A stretch of DNA of 16,379 nt from Chloromonas sp. AAM2 (GCA_004335635.1 QAXH01006089.1:1-16379); one strand, 5' to 3'. Counted from the stretch's first letter, positions 1 through 9,434 are shown. Program-made: numbers and translations. The notes: a model not told the origin generated them from the sequence alone.

Positions 1-2
1 CG

Positions 3-161
3 TTGCCATGGCCTGACTGGGTGTCTGGACTCACTCGCACTGCGGCCTGCCGCTGGCGAGGGGCCTCAGCCTTGCCCCTGGGGGGTGCACTCACTCGAGT
101 CCTGATGGAGCGTGTCTACTTCAAGAACTGGAGTGCCCATCTGCCATGTTCAGGGCAATAG
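3..161 (+). other. Possible last exon of an upstream plus-strand gene (weak)
   Basis: A frame open from the left edge of the window runs to a TAG at 159-161. Its final part, from an internal ATG at 105, reads MERVYFKNWSAHLPCSGQ. A TGTAA at 267-271 lies about 105 bases after the stop, which is a normal distance for an algal poly(A) signal, and a plus-strand gene here would fit the alternating strand layout. I do not recognise the peptide and no domain is visible. The opposite strand offers a competing small exon (about 35-77, between a CAG acceptor and a GTGAGT donor), so coding status and strand are both unsure. Confidence 0.2.
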
Positions 162-210
162 ATTGGCAAGTGTGCATTCAGCGTGATAGTTTGCTCGCAT
201 GCACACAAGG

Positions 211-260
211 AAAAAAAAGTTTGCCAGTTCTGGGACAATTTGCAGTGGCACCACTGGAAC
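211..260 (+). repeat. Dispersed short repeat, copy A
   Basis: Eight A residues (211-218) are followed by GT and then the 22-base core at 221-242, which contains TGCCAGTTCTGGGACAATTT. The core is identical in copies B (13681-13702) and C (16179-16200). Similarity to copy B continues: ACTGGAAC occurs 32 bases after the core start in both (253-260 here). CCAGT at 224-228 and ACTGG at 253-257 could pair as a short stem. Confidence 0.85.
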
Positions 261-933
261 ACGTGTTGTAAGTGCGCGTGTTGTGGAGAGAAAGTGTCAG
301 CCAGGAGGTACAAAGTGCTGTGTGTGTGGTTCTCACTGGCACTGTGGCCACACGGTGTGTGTCAGAAACCAGCCCAATGTGCCAGCGGCTCTCCCTCCAG
401 TTCAGCCGTTCGTTCAGGCGCAGGCTAAACGAGTTTCACACAGCAGAAGCACAGTGTTGGAGTCAACAGCTCATGAGAGGAGCATCAGTATGCCCGTCAC
501 AAGCACCAGGACAGACTTGAACCCATCCTTGAGTAGCCTGTCTGCACCCTTGATCTTCTCCCGGCCAACGCAAAATGCCAAGGAGCCTCCCTGTCTGCGA
601 ACAGCATGAGCAATGCCAATGGCACAGCATTGTTGCCAGGTTCACCACACCTTGCAATCATGCACCTGCTGGTGCTTCCAAGCACGCCGTTGCTTCCAAG
701 CACAGTAGTTGCAACTGAATATTATTACAGAACTGTTTTTCATCGGAGTTGTCCGCGTGTCCCTTGCAAAACGTATGGCATGTGCAGTTCAGGCCATGAG
801 ACAAGCAAGCCGTAGTTTGGCAGGTCATTGCACACCCAAAGCCACACAATACAACATGTGTCTGAGCAAAAACGGACTGGCAAGTCAAAGTTTGCTGCAT
901 ACAGGATTGGCAGCATGTACAAAGGTCAGGATG

Positions 934-938
934 TTACA
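934..938 (-). terminator. Candidate poly(A) signal for fabZ (TGTAA)
   Basis: TGTAA read on the minus strand, about 320 bases after the fabZ stop. TGTAA is the known poly(A) signal of many green algae. It is the first one met downstream of the gene; a second lies at 729-725. No transcript end can be seen directly. Confidence 0.4.
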
Positions 939-1254
939 ATAGCATACGTGAACGTAAGAACGTTGTCTGCAGCAGTTGCCAATGTGCCAGGAAAGGGTTC
1001 GATGGGTCATCCACTACGTCTCAAGGAGCCAATGATTGCCTGATTCAACATTCCATCACCTAGCTAGTTGAGCACGAGTTCAACTCAACAGGGATCACCC
1101 GTGTTGCTGTTGACACCATCCACTAGCTTTGGCTGCAGTCAAAAGCTGTTCCATCAGCCTCCATGCCAGTATTCTTGCCAAGCGTATGCCCAAAGCCAGG
1201 CATTTCGCCAAGTTGATATTCACACGCTCCAGCTGGTGAGTCTAGTCCATTCGA

Positions 1255-2598
1255 TCACTTGCCCAGCGCCAGGGTCAGCTCTGCCTCCACCACCAAATCT
1301 TCTCCAACATAGCCAGTGGCCGCCACCTTGACCACACCGAACCGCTTGTTGTATTTGGTCACCTCAGCGCGCATCATCTGAGCAGCAAAGTGGGCAGCAG
1401 CAAACAACCTTGGACTGAGTGGCCTCTAGACCAGATTGTTGTACACAGCGCTGCCTGGGATGGGTTGTCCTGGTGTTTATGCGGGCTGCAGAAAGAGCAA
1501 GCCACTCGGGCTTAATGCGCCATGCGTGCCAAAATCCAGACCACGTGTGTTGGTGTTGCGTTCTGGACGATTCTATCCAAAGGAGAAAATTTAGACAGGC
1601 TTACCAGCACGTCGCCGGGCACAACTGGCTTCCTGAAGCGGCAGCTGTCAATGCCTCCAAAGAAGAAGAGCCCCTTGGCGGCTGTGTCTTCGGGGTCGAG
1701 CATGCAGATGCCTGCCAGCTGTGCCATGGCCTCCACTTGGAGCACGCCTGCATCACATCACGTCACACTGCATCACACCACATGACATTGCATCACAATG
1801 CATCACACCAACACTGTGTTGCTATGCCCACCCCCCACCAGTGCTGTAACCCCTCAGGTGAGACGTCCTGCCATCTCACTGTAGACAGAGTTTACCCTTA
1901 AAACTGGTCCATCAAGCTGTTGTTGAACTTATCATGGTACGTGACATCACGCCGTTTGGATGTACCGGTCACACTACGTTACACTACCCGAGATGGGTTA
2001 TGCTTGAACAACTGAGCGGCATGCTTGGGCTAGGATTGTCTGGATAGCATCTGCCGGCTTGTCAGTGTTGACTATGTATTCAAAACCATGGCATGCAGTG
2101 CACTCTTAAGAACGATGTGTACCTGGCATGATAGGCCGTTCTGGGAAATGCCCAGGGAAGAAGTTGTCGTTAATTGAGACGCATTTGTAGCCCACTGCAT
2201 ACTTCTCCTTCTCCCACTCAACTACTCGGTCCACGAGCAGGAAAGGGTACCTGTTGAGATGGTGAGCAGGGCAGGTGACTCAGCTCGTGGGCGTTTTGGC
2301 GGCTTGCTTGCACGGCAAGCCTCTCAGAAGCGCCAAGCTTGAATTGCATTGCAGAATTGCATTTCTTGTACCTGTGAGGTAGAGTCTGCATAATTTGGTT
2401 GATATCGCGCAGGGCCTTGAAGTTGGGCCCTGTCTTTTCCGTGGAAGCCTTCTCGGCGACGGCTGCAGGAGCGCCATTGGCTTCAGCAGCTACTCGCAAC
2501 TGCTTTCGGCTAGCACGGATGGGTAATTGAGTGGACCGAGGCGCTGCTGATCTGGAGGATGAGGCGGTAGCGGGCATGCCACGCATTGTAAGGGCCAT
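1255..2598 (-). CDS. fabZ: Plastid 3-hydroxyacyl-[acyl-carrier-protein] dehydratase FabZ, four exons
   Basis: The enzyme removes water from (3R)-3-hydroxyacyl-ACP to give trans-2-enoyl-ACP in type II fatty-acid synthesis in the plastid stroma. Minus-strand exons are 2598-2372, 2250-2123, 1747-1605 and 1377-1255, totalling 621 nt or 206 residues with every joint in frame. Donors are GTACAA, GTACAC and GTAAGC; all acceptors are CAG. Residues 1-55 or so are rich in Ala, Ser and Arg with few acids, a plastid transit-peptide type. The hot-dog domain begins near [19 protein letters not shown] (66-84). [13 protein letters not shown] holds catalytic His110, and VLQVEAMAQ holds catalytic Glu124; the 14-residue gap matches the family. 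The FFFGG and PGDVL segments follow, and the protein ends LALGK. The ATG at 2598 is chosen because the open frame upstream has no ATG (only a TTG near 2661), and the ATG is followed by GC. Family assignment is very secure. Confidence 0.95.
1748..2122 (-). other. Intron 2 of fabZ, with a 10-base periodic repeat
   Basis: The intron falls inside a Gly codon (G at 2123, GC at 1747-1746). The joint restores the conserved [13 protein letters not shown] run across the active site, which makes it secure. At its 3' end, from 1750 to about 1810, lies a degenerate repeat with a 10-base period. Confidence 0.85.
1750..1810. repeat. Degenerate 10-base tandem repeat in fabZ intron
   Basis: About six units of the type CATCACACCA follow one another on the plus strand. 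The string GCATCACA starts at 1750, 1770, 1790 and 1800, so the phase is strictly a multiple of ten. It lies directly against the 3' splice site of the minus-strand fabZ intron. Confidence 0.7.
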
Positions 2599-3082
2599 GA
2601 CGATGATGGATGATATGCTTTGGCTGGATGGTCTACCAACAGCCCTGGTAAGCCCGGTCAAAAGTATTCAAGCCATCGTCGAAGTCAAAAAGTGGAAAAC
2701 GCTGCCGAACCCGCTGGGTGACATTTAGTTGAGATGTGGTAATCCCTCTCAGCGCGCAAGGCTCAGTGTGTGCTGCCCATAAGCTCAGACGAGCTGAATT
2801 CAGCAAACTTGCCAAGGACGTGCGTTTAGTGCATGCGCAGCGAAATTCGCCAGTGAAGTAGGCCTGGAGGTCTGAGATGGGCTGTTGTGCCACGCCTACA
2901 CGTGCTTAGATGCAAGCATTCAAGACATCTGCTCCAGGTACTTGCTGGGCTTGCCGTCTTTCAAATGATAGTCATATGTCTACTAGGACTAGGGTTACGT
3001 GAAGGTTGATGCTGACATGCAGAGAATGGCTCGAAACCAAGGAAGCATTGCAGAGACTTGCATGTGATAAGGCGTGGCTTAT
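2599..3082. promoter_or_regulatory. Divergent promoter region between fabZ and the phosphatase gene
   Basis: These 484 bases separate two start codons that point away from each other, so both promoters and 5' untranslated regions must lie here or the genes carry unseen 5' introns. No convincing TATA box was identified. Open frames in the stretch (for example minus-strand 2893-2633) overlap others and look non-coding. An ATG-TGA pair at 3062-3067 could be a minimal upstream ORF for the phosphatase. Confidence 0.6.
3062..3067 (+). promoter_or_regulatory. Possible minimal upstream ORF (ATG-TGA)
   Basis: A start codon followed directly by a stop lies 15 bases before the chosen phosphatase ATG (3083). 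Such start-stop elements can stall ribosomes and lower translation in plants. Whether it is transcribed is unknown, and if translation starts at 3122 the spacing differs. Confidence 0.3.
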
Positions 3083-6000
3083 ATGACGACCATGCCATGC
3101 AACTCGCTAACCAACGCCAGCATGGCGTTTCCTTCTGCCATTGCAGGCCTGGTTCGGCCTAGCCTGATCAACATCCTTACCGCCCCCCCATCCCACAGCC
3201 ACAGCCTCCTGCGCACCCGGGCTCCTTGGCAACTAGCTATTCAACAGCCCAGGAACAGCAGCCTGCGAACTTTCTGCAGAATGACTCAACAGGGCAGCAC
3301 TGAAACCAGCTTATCAGACCAACCCACGGACATCAAAGCCTCGTCAAAGCCTGACGATTGCACAGCTGCAGCCCAGCCTAATGGTGGAGTCTCTAAGGGT
3401 CTTGCATCCCGCGTTCATGACGTAAAGAACATCAGGGATTTCTGTGAAGCCCTGCCCGCTGTGCAGCCAGGTGAGGATGTTGGTTCACTCTTTTTCTTGG
3501 TCACTGAATGCAACTAGTACGGTTGATTCGACCATAGTGCAGTGCGTTGGGTAAGGATCGTGTCCTGCATTGGGTAGTATGTGGGACACTGACTCATCAT
3601 TATTACATGGCATTTGCAGGCTTTGTCCAACGCGTTGCTCTAAACGTGAAGACGGCTTGTGTGCCACCTTTTGTGTCCTGTTTTCTGTCTTACGCGATTG
3701 TGGAGAAGTGCTTGCTTTTCCATCAGCGAGATTTGCCTAGCCTAAGGTTGTAAGGTGGGAGTGCACACCACTAGCAGTCCACACATCAGCAAAGAGGAAT
3801 CCCACCAAGTCCGCAGGGGTGAGGGGCCCCTGTGGCGATCACCCCACAGGCCCCCTGTATGAGAGCTCAGGCTGCACCTGGTGCCCTGGCCGCCTCCCTG
3901 CAGGCCGAGTGATCAGGTGTGCGCGCCCCGCCGGCGCGTCCCCTGCGGATGTGGAACTCCTGGTGGACCACATCGGAGTCAGGGATCTGGTAAGAAGGGT
4001 GGGGAAGGCAGGCGTGACGTCATGGAAACAGGCAGGCGTGGATGCAGATCAGGCACCACGTTGCCCACGGCAGCTCCACCTGTAGCAAGACTCTGGCCAC
4101 CCGATCAGGTTACGGCTGTACCACACGCTGCTTGGCGTTTATCTGTCAAAGCAGACGCTCCTGTCCACTTGATCAACTGATGGTAGGGATTTTCACGGTC
4201 GAATTACGCGGCGGTTTGCTGCAACGTGTGCTGTCTGTTTCAGTTGGATTTGCGCAGCATGGAAGAGATTCTCGAGGATTTGCCCGCGTCAGCGCTGTTT
4301 GCACGTGCGTCCCAGCTCGTCAGGCAAGTAGAAACAGACCACCACGTGACAGCTGTTACTATGCCACGTGACAGTTACTCAGTGCTGTTGTGGCCGTGGT
4401 GATGACATGCTGAGTGAAGCGTGAAAGTTGCCTGGCATGCAGCAACTGTCGCATGTACAGTGATCTGAGCACAATACCACACGTCACGTGTCACATGTCA
4501 CATATCGCACGTGCTTGCAGCCACCAGCGGAGTTGGTTGAGCGGTTACATCACCCTTCCCCCTCTGGGTGGCCCCCCTCCCTCCGGGCCCCTCCTACATC
4601 ACCAGATATCCTTACTGGAAAGGTGAAGATGTTCAAATTAAAGAGATGGAGATTGTGGGCAGCATTGCTGGTACCTTTAGAGCACAGCACGGACATGTGC
4701 ATGCCAATAGTTTGTGTGCCTGCCCATTCCTTGAGCACGAGAACTCGTTCCTGGTACCAGGTGTCTTGCTCTTGTCTGGCCTCGTGCGACCCCGGTGACA
4801 GCTGCGCATGGAGTTCACGGATATTGCTTAAAAGTGAATTTCTTCCGTTCTGTTTCTGGTTCAGGTCCCGTTTCTACTACATGCTGTTGACGCACCTGCC
4901 CTGGCGCTCTACCCTGTGGGCGGCCACTCAGCGCCTGGTAGGGCAGAAGGAGGGGTCACGCCTCACGCTCATAAAGTGAGTGTCACAGTAAGCAGTTCAT
5001 CACAGTGAGCAGTAGGAAACTCAAACAATGCTCGTCGAGTTTGGGAATCTGTTGTTTGTCAGTGGTCAAAGACTGGAGAGTTTCAGTCAGAATGCATTTG
5101 GAGCAAAGCAGAGGGTGCTGTGGTCAAAACGAATCGCTCATAGACAGAGAGGGCTCAACCAGCCCGTTAGCAGTCATTCCTGCATGCTTGACCACATAAT
5201 GCTTGACTCGTGCATGCACCCTATGTGCCCCCAGGGAGGTGAATGAGGGTGGCCTGGGTCTGCTGTACCGCATGCTCGTGGACGCGGCTAGGCCCGAGCT
5301 ACTGGCTGCCCTGACCCTCATCACGGAGGCACTCGAGCAGCAGAGGCCAGTGCTGCTGTTCTGCAAGGCGAGCGGGACAAGGGTGTTTGCATGCATGGGC
5401 TGCCTGGAGCTAGTGCATCAGAATCAATGCATGCATGGTACCTGAGCAGGCCCGCAGGCATGCCACATGGCTCAACATCTAGTCTGTGTGCCGATATGAA
5501 CCTGCCTCCAATCAAGAATTAGTCTGAAACAAGCAAGCAAGCAAACAAACATCACATCTCGTCCATGTGCCTTCGTGCCAGTGCACGTTTGCCAAGCATG
5601 CAACGGCTTCGCCTGCGAACGATCTGACATTTCATGCAAGCACGTTGATCAGAAGGACACCCACATTGCTTACCAGATGTATTGTAATGTGTTTCTTTTA
5701 ACGGTCGGGGATTTGCTCCAACGAACACACTGTTTTCCTGCAGGCCGGCAAGGACCGGACCGGTCTTGTGTCAGCCCTGACGCTGCACTGCGCCGGGGCC
5801 TCACGCCAGCAGATACTGGATGACTACGTCAAGTGAGAAACGCAGACCATCTGCACGACCAACAATCAACTCAGCAAGAGATGCAGTATATGGCACATGT
5901 GGACGCGGACTGCATTTGGCCGTCATTGTCGTTGCCACATGAGGATGCAGTGACCGTACAACAGCATGCACACGAGCTGTAGACAATTCAGTTCATCCAG

Positions 6001-6675
6001 AAGGTGGATTTCGCTGGTGGCATCGTCCATGAGGCTGGCCTTGGCCGGCGAATGATGGCTTACACTTGAGGCACGTGGAATGCCTTGTCCGCAAGGCTGG
6101 TCTTCGCCTGCGGCATGTCAGCTGTGCGCTGGGTATGCATGGCAAATGCGTCTGTACTACTACCTCCTCAACTTTCCCCAGGCACCTACTGCCCTGGCGT
6201 GCTTGTGCAGGTCCGATGAATTCCACATGGTGGCCCTCGCTGGCATAGAGAAGACCGAGGACCTCAGGGGGATCAACAAGTGGGTGGAAAGTGTGGTGGG
6301 AGCACAGAGGTGGAGAAGACAGGCTAGACACAGGACGGGTCGAAGGTGGCACTGGGATGGTTTTTGTACGCATTCGTGAAACAATGCTTGACCATTCACC
6401 CTGATAGGATTGGTCGAAACCCACTGGCAAGCCTGTGTTGCATGATGAGCTAGACCCACATTACTTATTTGGGTACCGCCGCCGCCTTGCCTTGCCCCTG
6501 CAGCTCCGTTTTTGCCCGTGCTCCACGGGAAGCCATGGAGTCAGTGCTGGCCTACATCGACCAGTACCATGGTGATCTGTCCACCTATATGACCAACATA
6601 GGCTTTGGGGCCCAGCAGCAGGAGAGGCTGCGGCACCTCATGACACGCCACAGGCGCACAACCCCAACTGACTGA
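3083..6675 (+). CDS. Tyrosine/dual-specificity-type phosphatase (Y_phosphatase3-like), nine exons, probably organelle-targeted
   Basis: Exons: 3083-3470, 3904-3989, 4244-4323, 4521-4622, 4865-4975, 5235-5367, 5744-5832, 6211-6279, 6504-6675; 1230 nt, 409 residues, all phases consistent. Residues 1-65 or so have almost no acidic residues and many Ser, Arg and Pro, suggesting a plastid or mitochondrial leader. The phosphatase domain starts at NIRDF (116-120) and continues with GRVIR (130-134) and LDLRS (159-163). The catalytic loop is FCKAGKDRTG: nucleophile Cys299, Arg305, the C-x5-R pattern. This GKDRTG loop is typical of the Y_phosphatase3 family, which includes bacterial PtpB-like enzymes acting on phosphotyrosine or phosphoinositides; substrate here is unknown. 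The usual His before the Cys is Phe. The first in-frame ATG after a TAA at 3068 is used; an ATG at 3122 (in GCATGGCG) is an alternative. Introns 3 and 6 start with GC. The least sure part is exon 4 (4521-4622, Pro/Gly-rich). Confidence 0.88.
4324..4520 (+). other. GC-AG intron 3 of the phosphatase gene
   Basis: The donor CAG|GCAAGT matches the strong consensus known for the minor GC-AG class of spliceosomal introns. The acceptor is TTGCAG at 4515-4520. The joint makes an AG|C serine codon and keeps the frame that leads into LLERSRFYY. An alternative GT at 4328 would add an in-frame TAG. Confidence 0.7.
4343..4490. repeat. CACGTG cluster with a short duplication inside intron 3
   Basis: The palindrome CACGTG occurs at 4343-4348, 4365-4370 and 4485-4490. 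The first two sit in a near-duplicate of about 20 bases (CCACGTGACAG followed by TTACT in both). The last lies in a run of GTCAC/CACAT words. CACGTG is the core of plant G-boxes, but a role inside an intron is only a possibility. Confidence 0.5.
5368..5743 (+). other. GC-AG intron 6 of the phosphatase gene, interrupting the catalytic loop
   Basis: The exon ends TTC TGC AAG and the intron begins GCGAGC. The next exon begins GCC GGC AAG after CCTGCAG. Only this joint gives FCK+AGKDRTG, the conserved loop, in frame. No GT donor nearby rebuilds the motif. The donor is weaker than the GCAAGT of intron 3. Confidence 0.75.
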
Positions 6676-7203
6676 TACTGATAGCCGGAGAGAACATGCA
6701 GAGCTACAGAGCTGGCTGTTGTGTGCAGATGTGCTGATGTGCACCGAGGTAGCATGCCTTGCTGCCTCAACCACTACACACCTCAGGTCTTTCCCGGGCT
6801 TCCTACAACCCTTGTTTACGGTCATTGCCTGGAATTGCTTGGCGGGGAAGAAGGGAACATCGTCCTATGCATGGGCAGCGAGGCTCACCCAGCGATATCT
6901 GCAACCGCATGGTAGTGCTACAGGCTGAAGTTGAACTACATTATGCAAGAAGGGAGTAACCGACCAGGCAAAGTGATTGCAGTGGCAAGGTACTTGCAGT
7001 GGTGTATAATGTGTTATTTCCGTGTGTGTTTCTCAAGAAGGGTGGGTCTAGAAGGCGCGACAGCAGCAGTGACGCTGACCTGCAATTTCAATCTGGATTG
7101 GGCTGTGCACGAGAACTGTACGTGCTTGCACCGTTGTGCGTTGGCCCAACCTGGATTGTGCAGGAACTTACAGGTTCAAGAGAGACAGCTGGAAGGAGCA
7201 GTA

Positions 7204-7208
7204 TGTAA
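7204..7208 (+). terminator. Candidate poly(A) signal for the phosphatase gene (TGTAA)
   Basis: First plus-strand TGTAA found after the TGA at 6673-6675, about 530 bases downstream. The motif is the usual green-algal signal, but the distance is long and the true end may lie elsewhere. Confidence 0.3.
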
Positions 7209-8059
7209 TTGCCTTCTTGTTGCTGTGAGCAAGCGCATAGCATCAGGCATCGGTCACTTACTAGGACTGTTGTTGCACTTCATCTTCCTGTCAGCCATTC
7301 TAGTAGTAGTAGCCACTGCCAGGCCCTACCACGGTTGCCATCTTAGGCCTAGGCTTTATTTCCCGTCCTTTGTTTCTGGCTGCGACTGCTCAACCCATTT
7401 CTGACAGCCTATGGCAATACGCCTTTCTTTGTCCACAGTGCTTTGACACCTGTATTCTTTGCCCGTTGCGCCTTCAAGTTCCTTCTGTCGCTCAAGGTTG
7501 GTTTGGACGTTATCAAGCCTCGTCTCTTGCATGGCTTTCTAGCGTTCGCGCTCGGTGCATGTGGGCCCACTGATGTAATCAAGACATACATACTCAGTGT
7601 GAGCTCCTCGGACTGAAGGCCATGGAACACCGGCAACAACATTCAGCTACTCTGGCACGGCCCAACTCTGCACATGGTGCACAACTTTAATTCTCAAGAC
7701 ACGGTAATCAAAACCGTCAAGTGCACGTCTTGCGTGTGAGTGGTTCAAGATCGAACCCACAGCCAGCTTCAGATTGCGCAGCTGCAGTGTGGCACGCATG
7801 AAAAAGCTGGCACCAACAACCACAACCGGAGCTGACCTGTGAGACAAGGGCTGTCATGCAAGAAACATAGCTCAGCTGTTCGAGTCCTTGTTACAGGATG
7901 CAGCATAGTTGTACTTGCGACCTAATTCATATTACAGATTATGCCTGCTTATAGTTGCAATCGCTGTAACGGTATCCACCACGCAAAGGACTGCCGACAA
8001 ACGCATGTCATACCGAGTAAAGTCAAAATGCGAGCAGCAGGTCGGTGCCAACTGCAGAA

Positions 8060-8064
8060 TTACA
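8060..8064 (-). terminator. Candidate poly(A) signal for the OB-fold gene (TGTAA)
   Basis: First minus-strand TGTAA met after the stop at 8554-8552, about 490 bases downstream. Based on motif identity and position only. Confidence 0.3.
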
Positions 8065-8153
8065 AGAGGGGAGGGACTCCAACCCGTCCAACCTACAGGT
8101 GAAGGGGATTGCAACACACCTGGATAGTAATGGTGGTGGTCAATCCCTCGAGG

Positions 8154-8230
8154 CGCTATCCTGACCGCAGGCCTCAGATAGTGCTGATAGTGCTATCCTG
8201 ACAGCAGACCGCAGAATCAGATAGTGCTGA
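8154..8230. repeat. Tandem duplication of about 38 bases
   Basis: Two units begin GCTATCCTGAC (8154 and 8192) and both end CAGATAGTGCTGA (8186 and 8230). The second unit carries a few extra bases in the middle. It lies between two convergent genes. Confidence 0.75.
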
Positions 8231-8551
8231 AGCCGGGGAAAACGAGCCTATGGAGCGCCTGCCTTGCCTAGGTCAAATCAACGCATCGTGCAAGACGCAG
8301 ATAGCATGCATTGATAGAAGACACGTGCACACACGCTGCAGCCTCGTTGTTCATGAATAGCAAGCGCATTCGTGTGTAGTGAGCACGCATGCCTCGTGCA
8401 CCGTTACCCTAGCAGTGCTGTGGTCGGCTTGCTGCAGCACCATGCCCGAGAGGCGGTTGAAGGTGGCCAGCACAGCAGCTACCCGGCACTCACACAGCAA
8501 AGCCGAACGGACTGCGCCCTGATGCCGAAGTCATACTATGGTACAGAAGGC

Positions 8552-9434
8552 CTACGCTGTCCCGTCAAATGCAACCAACTCGAACTCGATCAAGGACATG
8601 TTGAAATCCGACTGCAAACAAGCAAGGGAAGCAGTAGAGCTAGTCAGCAGGAAAATCAGCATGTACAAGAACGTAGATGCCAGGTAAAGGCTCACAGGCT
8701 CATTGATGATCTGGGTAGGTCCCATGCATGGCTGATTTGATGGTGGTCGCTTCAAACATTTACTATAGGCATACGCTTCCCATAGCCATCTAACCTTGGG
8801 GTTGAAGGATTGCCCTTCAGCAGCTTCAAAGGCTCCAAACTTGTCCACAACTAGCTTCATGGAGCCTCTAAACATGTCCACCTTGGCGTTCCGCAGCTCC
8901 AAGTACGCGCCAGGTTGCGCAATATCAGCTGTAACAATACAAGCAGTGTTCAACGTTGAGAAAGGCCACGTATCTTGGCTGAGGAGGCTACTGTGCCAGG
9001 GGCATCCCTAAAGGCCCCCTGTTGGCATGACATGGCATGTATCTCTCTCAGAGATATTGTTCAGGGTGGTAGCAAACCCACTTCACATGGGCCATATGAT
9101 CGCCGAGGCATCCTTTGCTGAGGGGCCTCCTGGTAAATAAACCTCCTTACCCTGTTCGTTCTTGGCTGAAAGAATAATGCAGCCTGTTGAGTCTCCCACA
9201 AGGCATTCAGCAACCTTCACGGCGTCCGCTTTGCCGCCTCGTGCTCGGCTCATCACAGTCTTGGCGTCGAGTACCTGCACGGCCAATAGCACGGGCGGTT
9301 ATCGCGATCTGCAACAGCTGAGACGTGTCAAGCTGAGCAGCAAGGCGAAACCGGAGCTCCAGGATCACCTTGACTATAAGATTGTGACCCCTGGTTGAAG
9401 GCCTCAACGAGTCCACAGTTCCAAGCTCGGCCAT
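8552..9434 (-). CDS. Single OB-fold nucleic-acid-binding protein (plant At2g33845 / SOSS-B-like), four exons
   Basis: Minus-strand exons are 9434-9369, 9274-9151, 8928-8795 and 8611-8552, totalling 384 nt or 127 residues, with all phases matching. The protein opens MAELGTVDSLRPSTRGHNLI and holds one OB barrel: VLDAKTVMSRA (residues 23-33), VAECLVGDSTGCIIL (43-57), LRNAKVDMFRGSMKLVVD (75-92), and the closing strand SLIEFELVAF (114-123). The order and the motifs AECLVGD and LRNAK-DMF-GSM-L-VD are those of the plant OB-fold family typified by Arabidopsis At2g33845, related to SOSS-B/hSSB single-stranded DNA or RNA binders. Known members bind single-stranded nucleic acid; the exact role in algae is not settled. 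Donors are GTGATC, GTAAGG and GTTAGA. No organelle leader is evident. The intron joint KNEQ+A DIAQPG restores the family spacing, so the model is secure. It is divergent to the coiled-coil gene. Confidence 0.9.

Larger units (their letters stand above)
162..1254. other. Stretch without a supported gene; fabZ 3' region
   Basis: No reading frame here has protein-like character together with splice signals. The right part should be the 3' untranslated region of the minus-strand fabZ gene, with TGTAA on the minus strand at 938-934 and again at 729-725. The left part holds copy A of the dispersed repeat (211-260) and a plus-strand TGTAA at 267-271. Short ORFs on both strands overlap one another and resemble nothing I know. 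Confidence 0.5.
6676..8551. other. Convergent 3' region between the phosphatase and OB-fold genes
   Basis: The two flanking genes end towards each other, so this should hold both 3' untranslated regions. TGTAA occurs on the plus strand at 7204-7208 and on the minus strand at 8064-8060. Several open frames exist (for example minus 7847-7647 and minus 8523-8351) and read partly like protein, but no start, phase-compatible splicing or known family supports them. A 38-base duplication lies at 8154-8230. Confidence 0.45.

Noticed and set aside
35..77. Minus-strand mini-exon between CAG and GTGAGT at the left edge
   Set aside because: The signals are good but 43 bases without neighbouring exons cannot be separated from chance, and the plus strand offers a competing reading.
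2599..2661. N-terminal extension of FabZ
   Set aside because: The extension begins at a TTG on the minus strand; the first real ATG is at 2598, followed by a normal transit-peptide sequence.
6721..6915. Plus-strand frame reading VFPGLPTTLVYGHCLELLGG
   Set aside because: It follows the phosphatase stop in a different frame, has no family resemblance and is best taken as 3' untranslated sequence.
7735..7770. tRNA-like B-box GGTTCGATC with a hairpin on the minus strand
   Set aside because: The stem has a six-base loop with a bulge, and no D arm, anticodon arm or acceptor stem could be placed around it.
7647..7847. Minus-strand frame reading SAPVVVVGASFFMRATLQLRN after a CTCACAG acceptor
   Set aside because: It reads partly like protein, but no phase-compatible upstream exon was found and it lies in the likely 3' region of two convergent genes.
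8351..8523. Minus-strand open frame reading LATFNRLSGMVLQQADHSTAR
   Set aside because: It is an attractive exon-like piece, but its possible donors do not join any downstream frame, and the OB-fold gene already ends with a conserved last strand at 8552.
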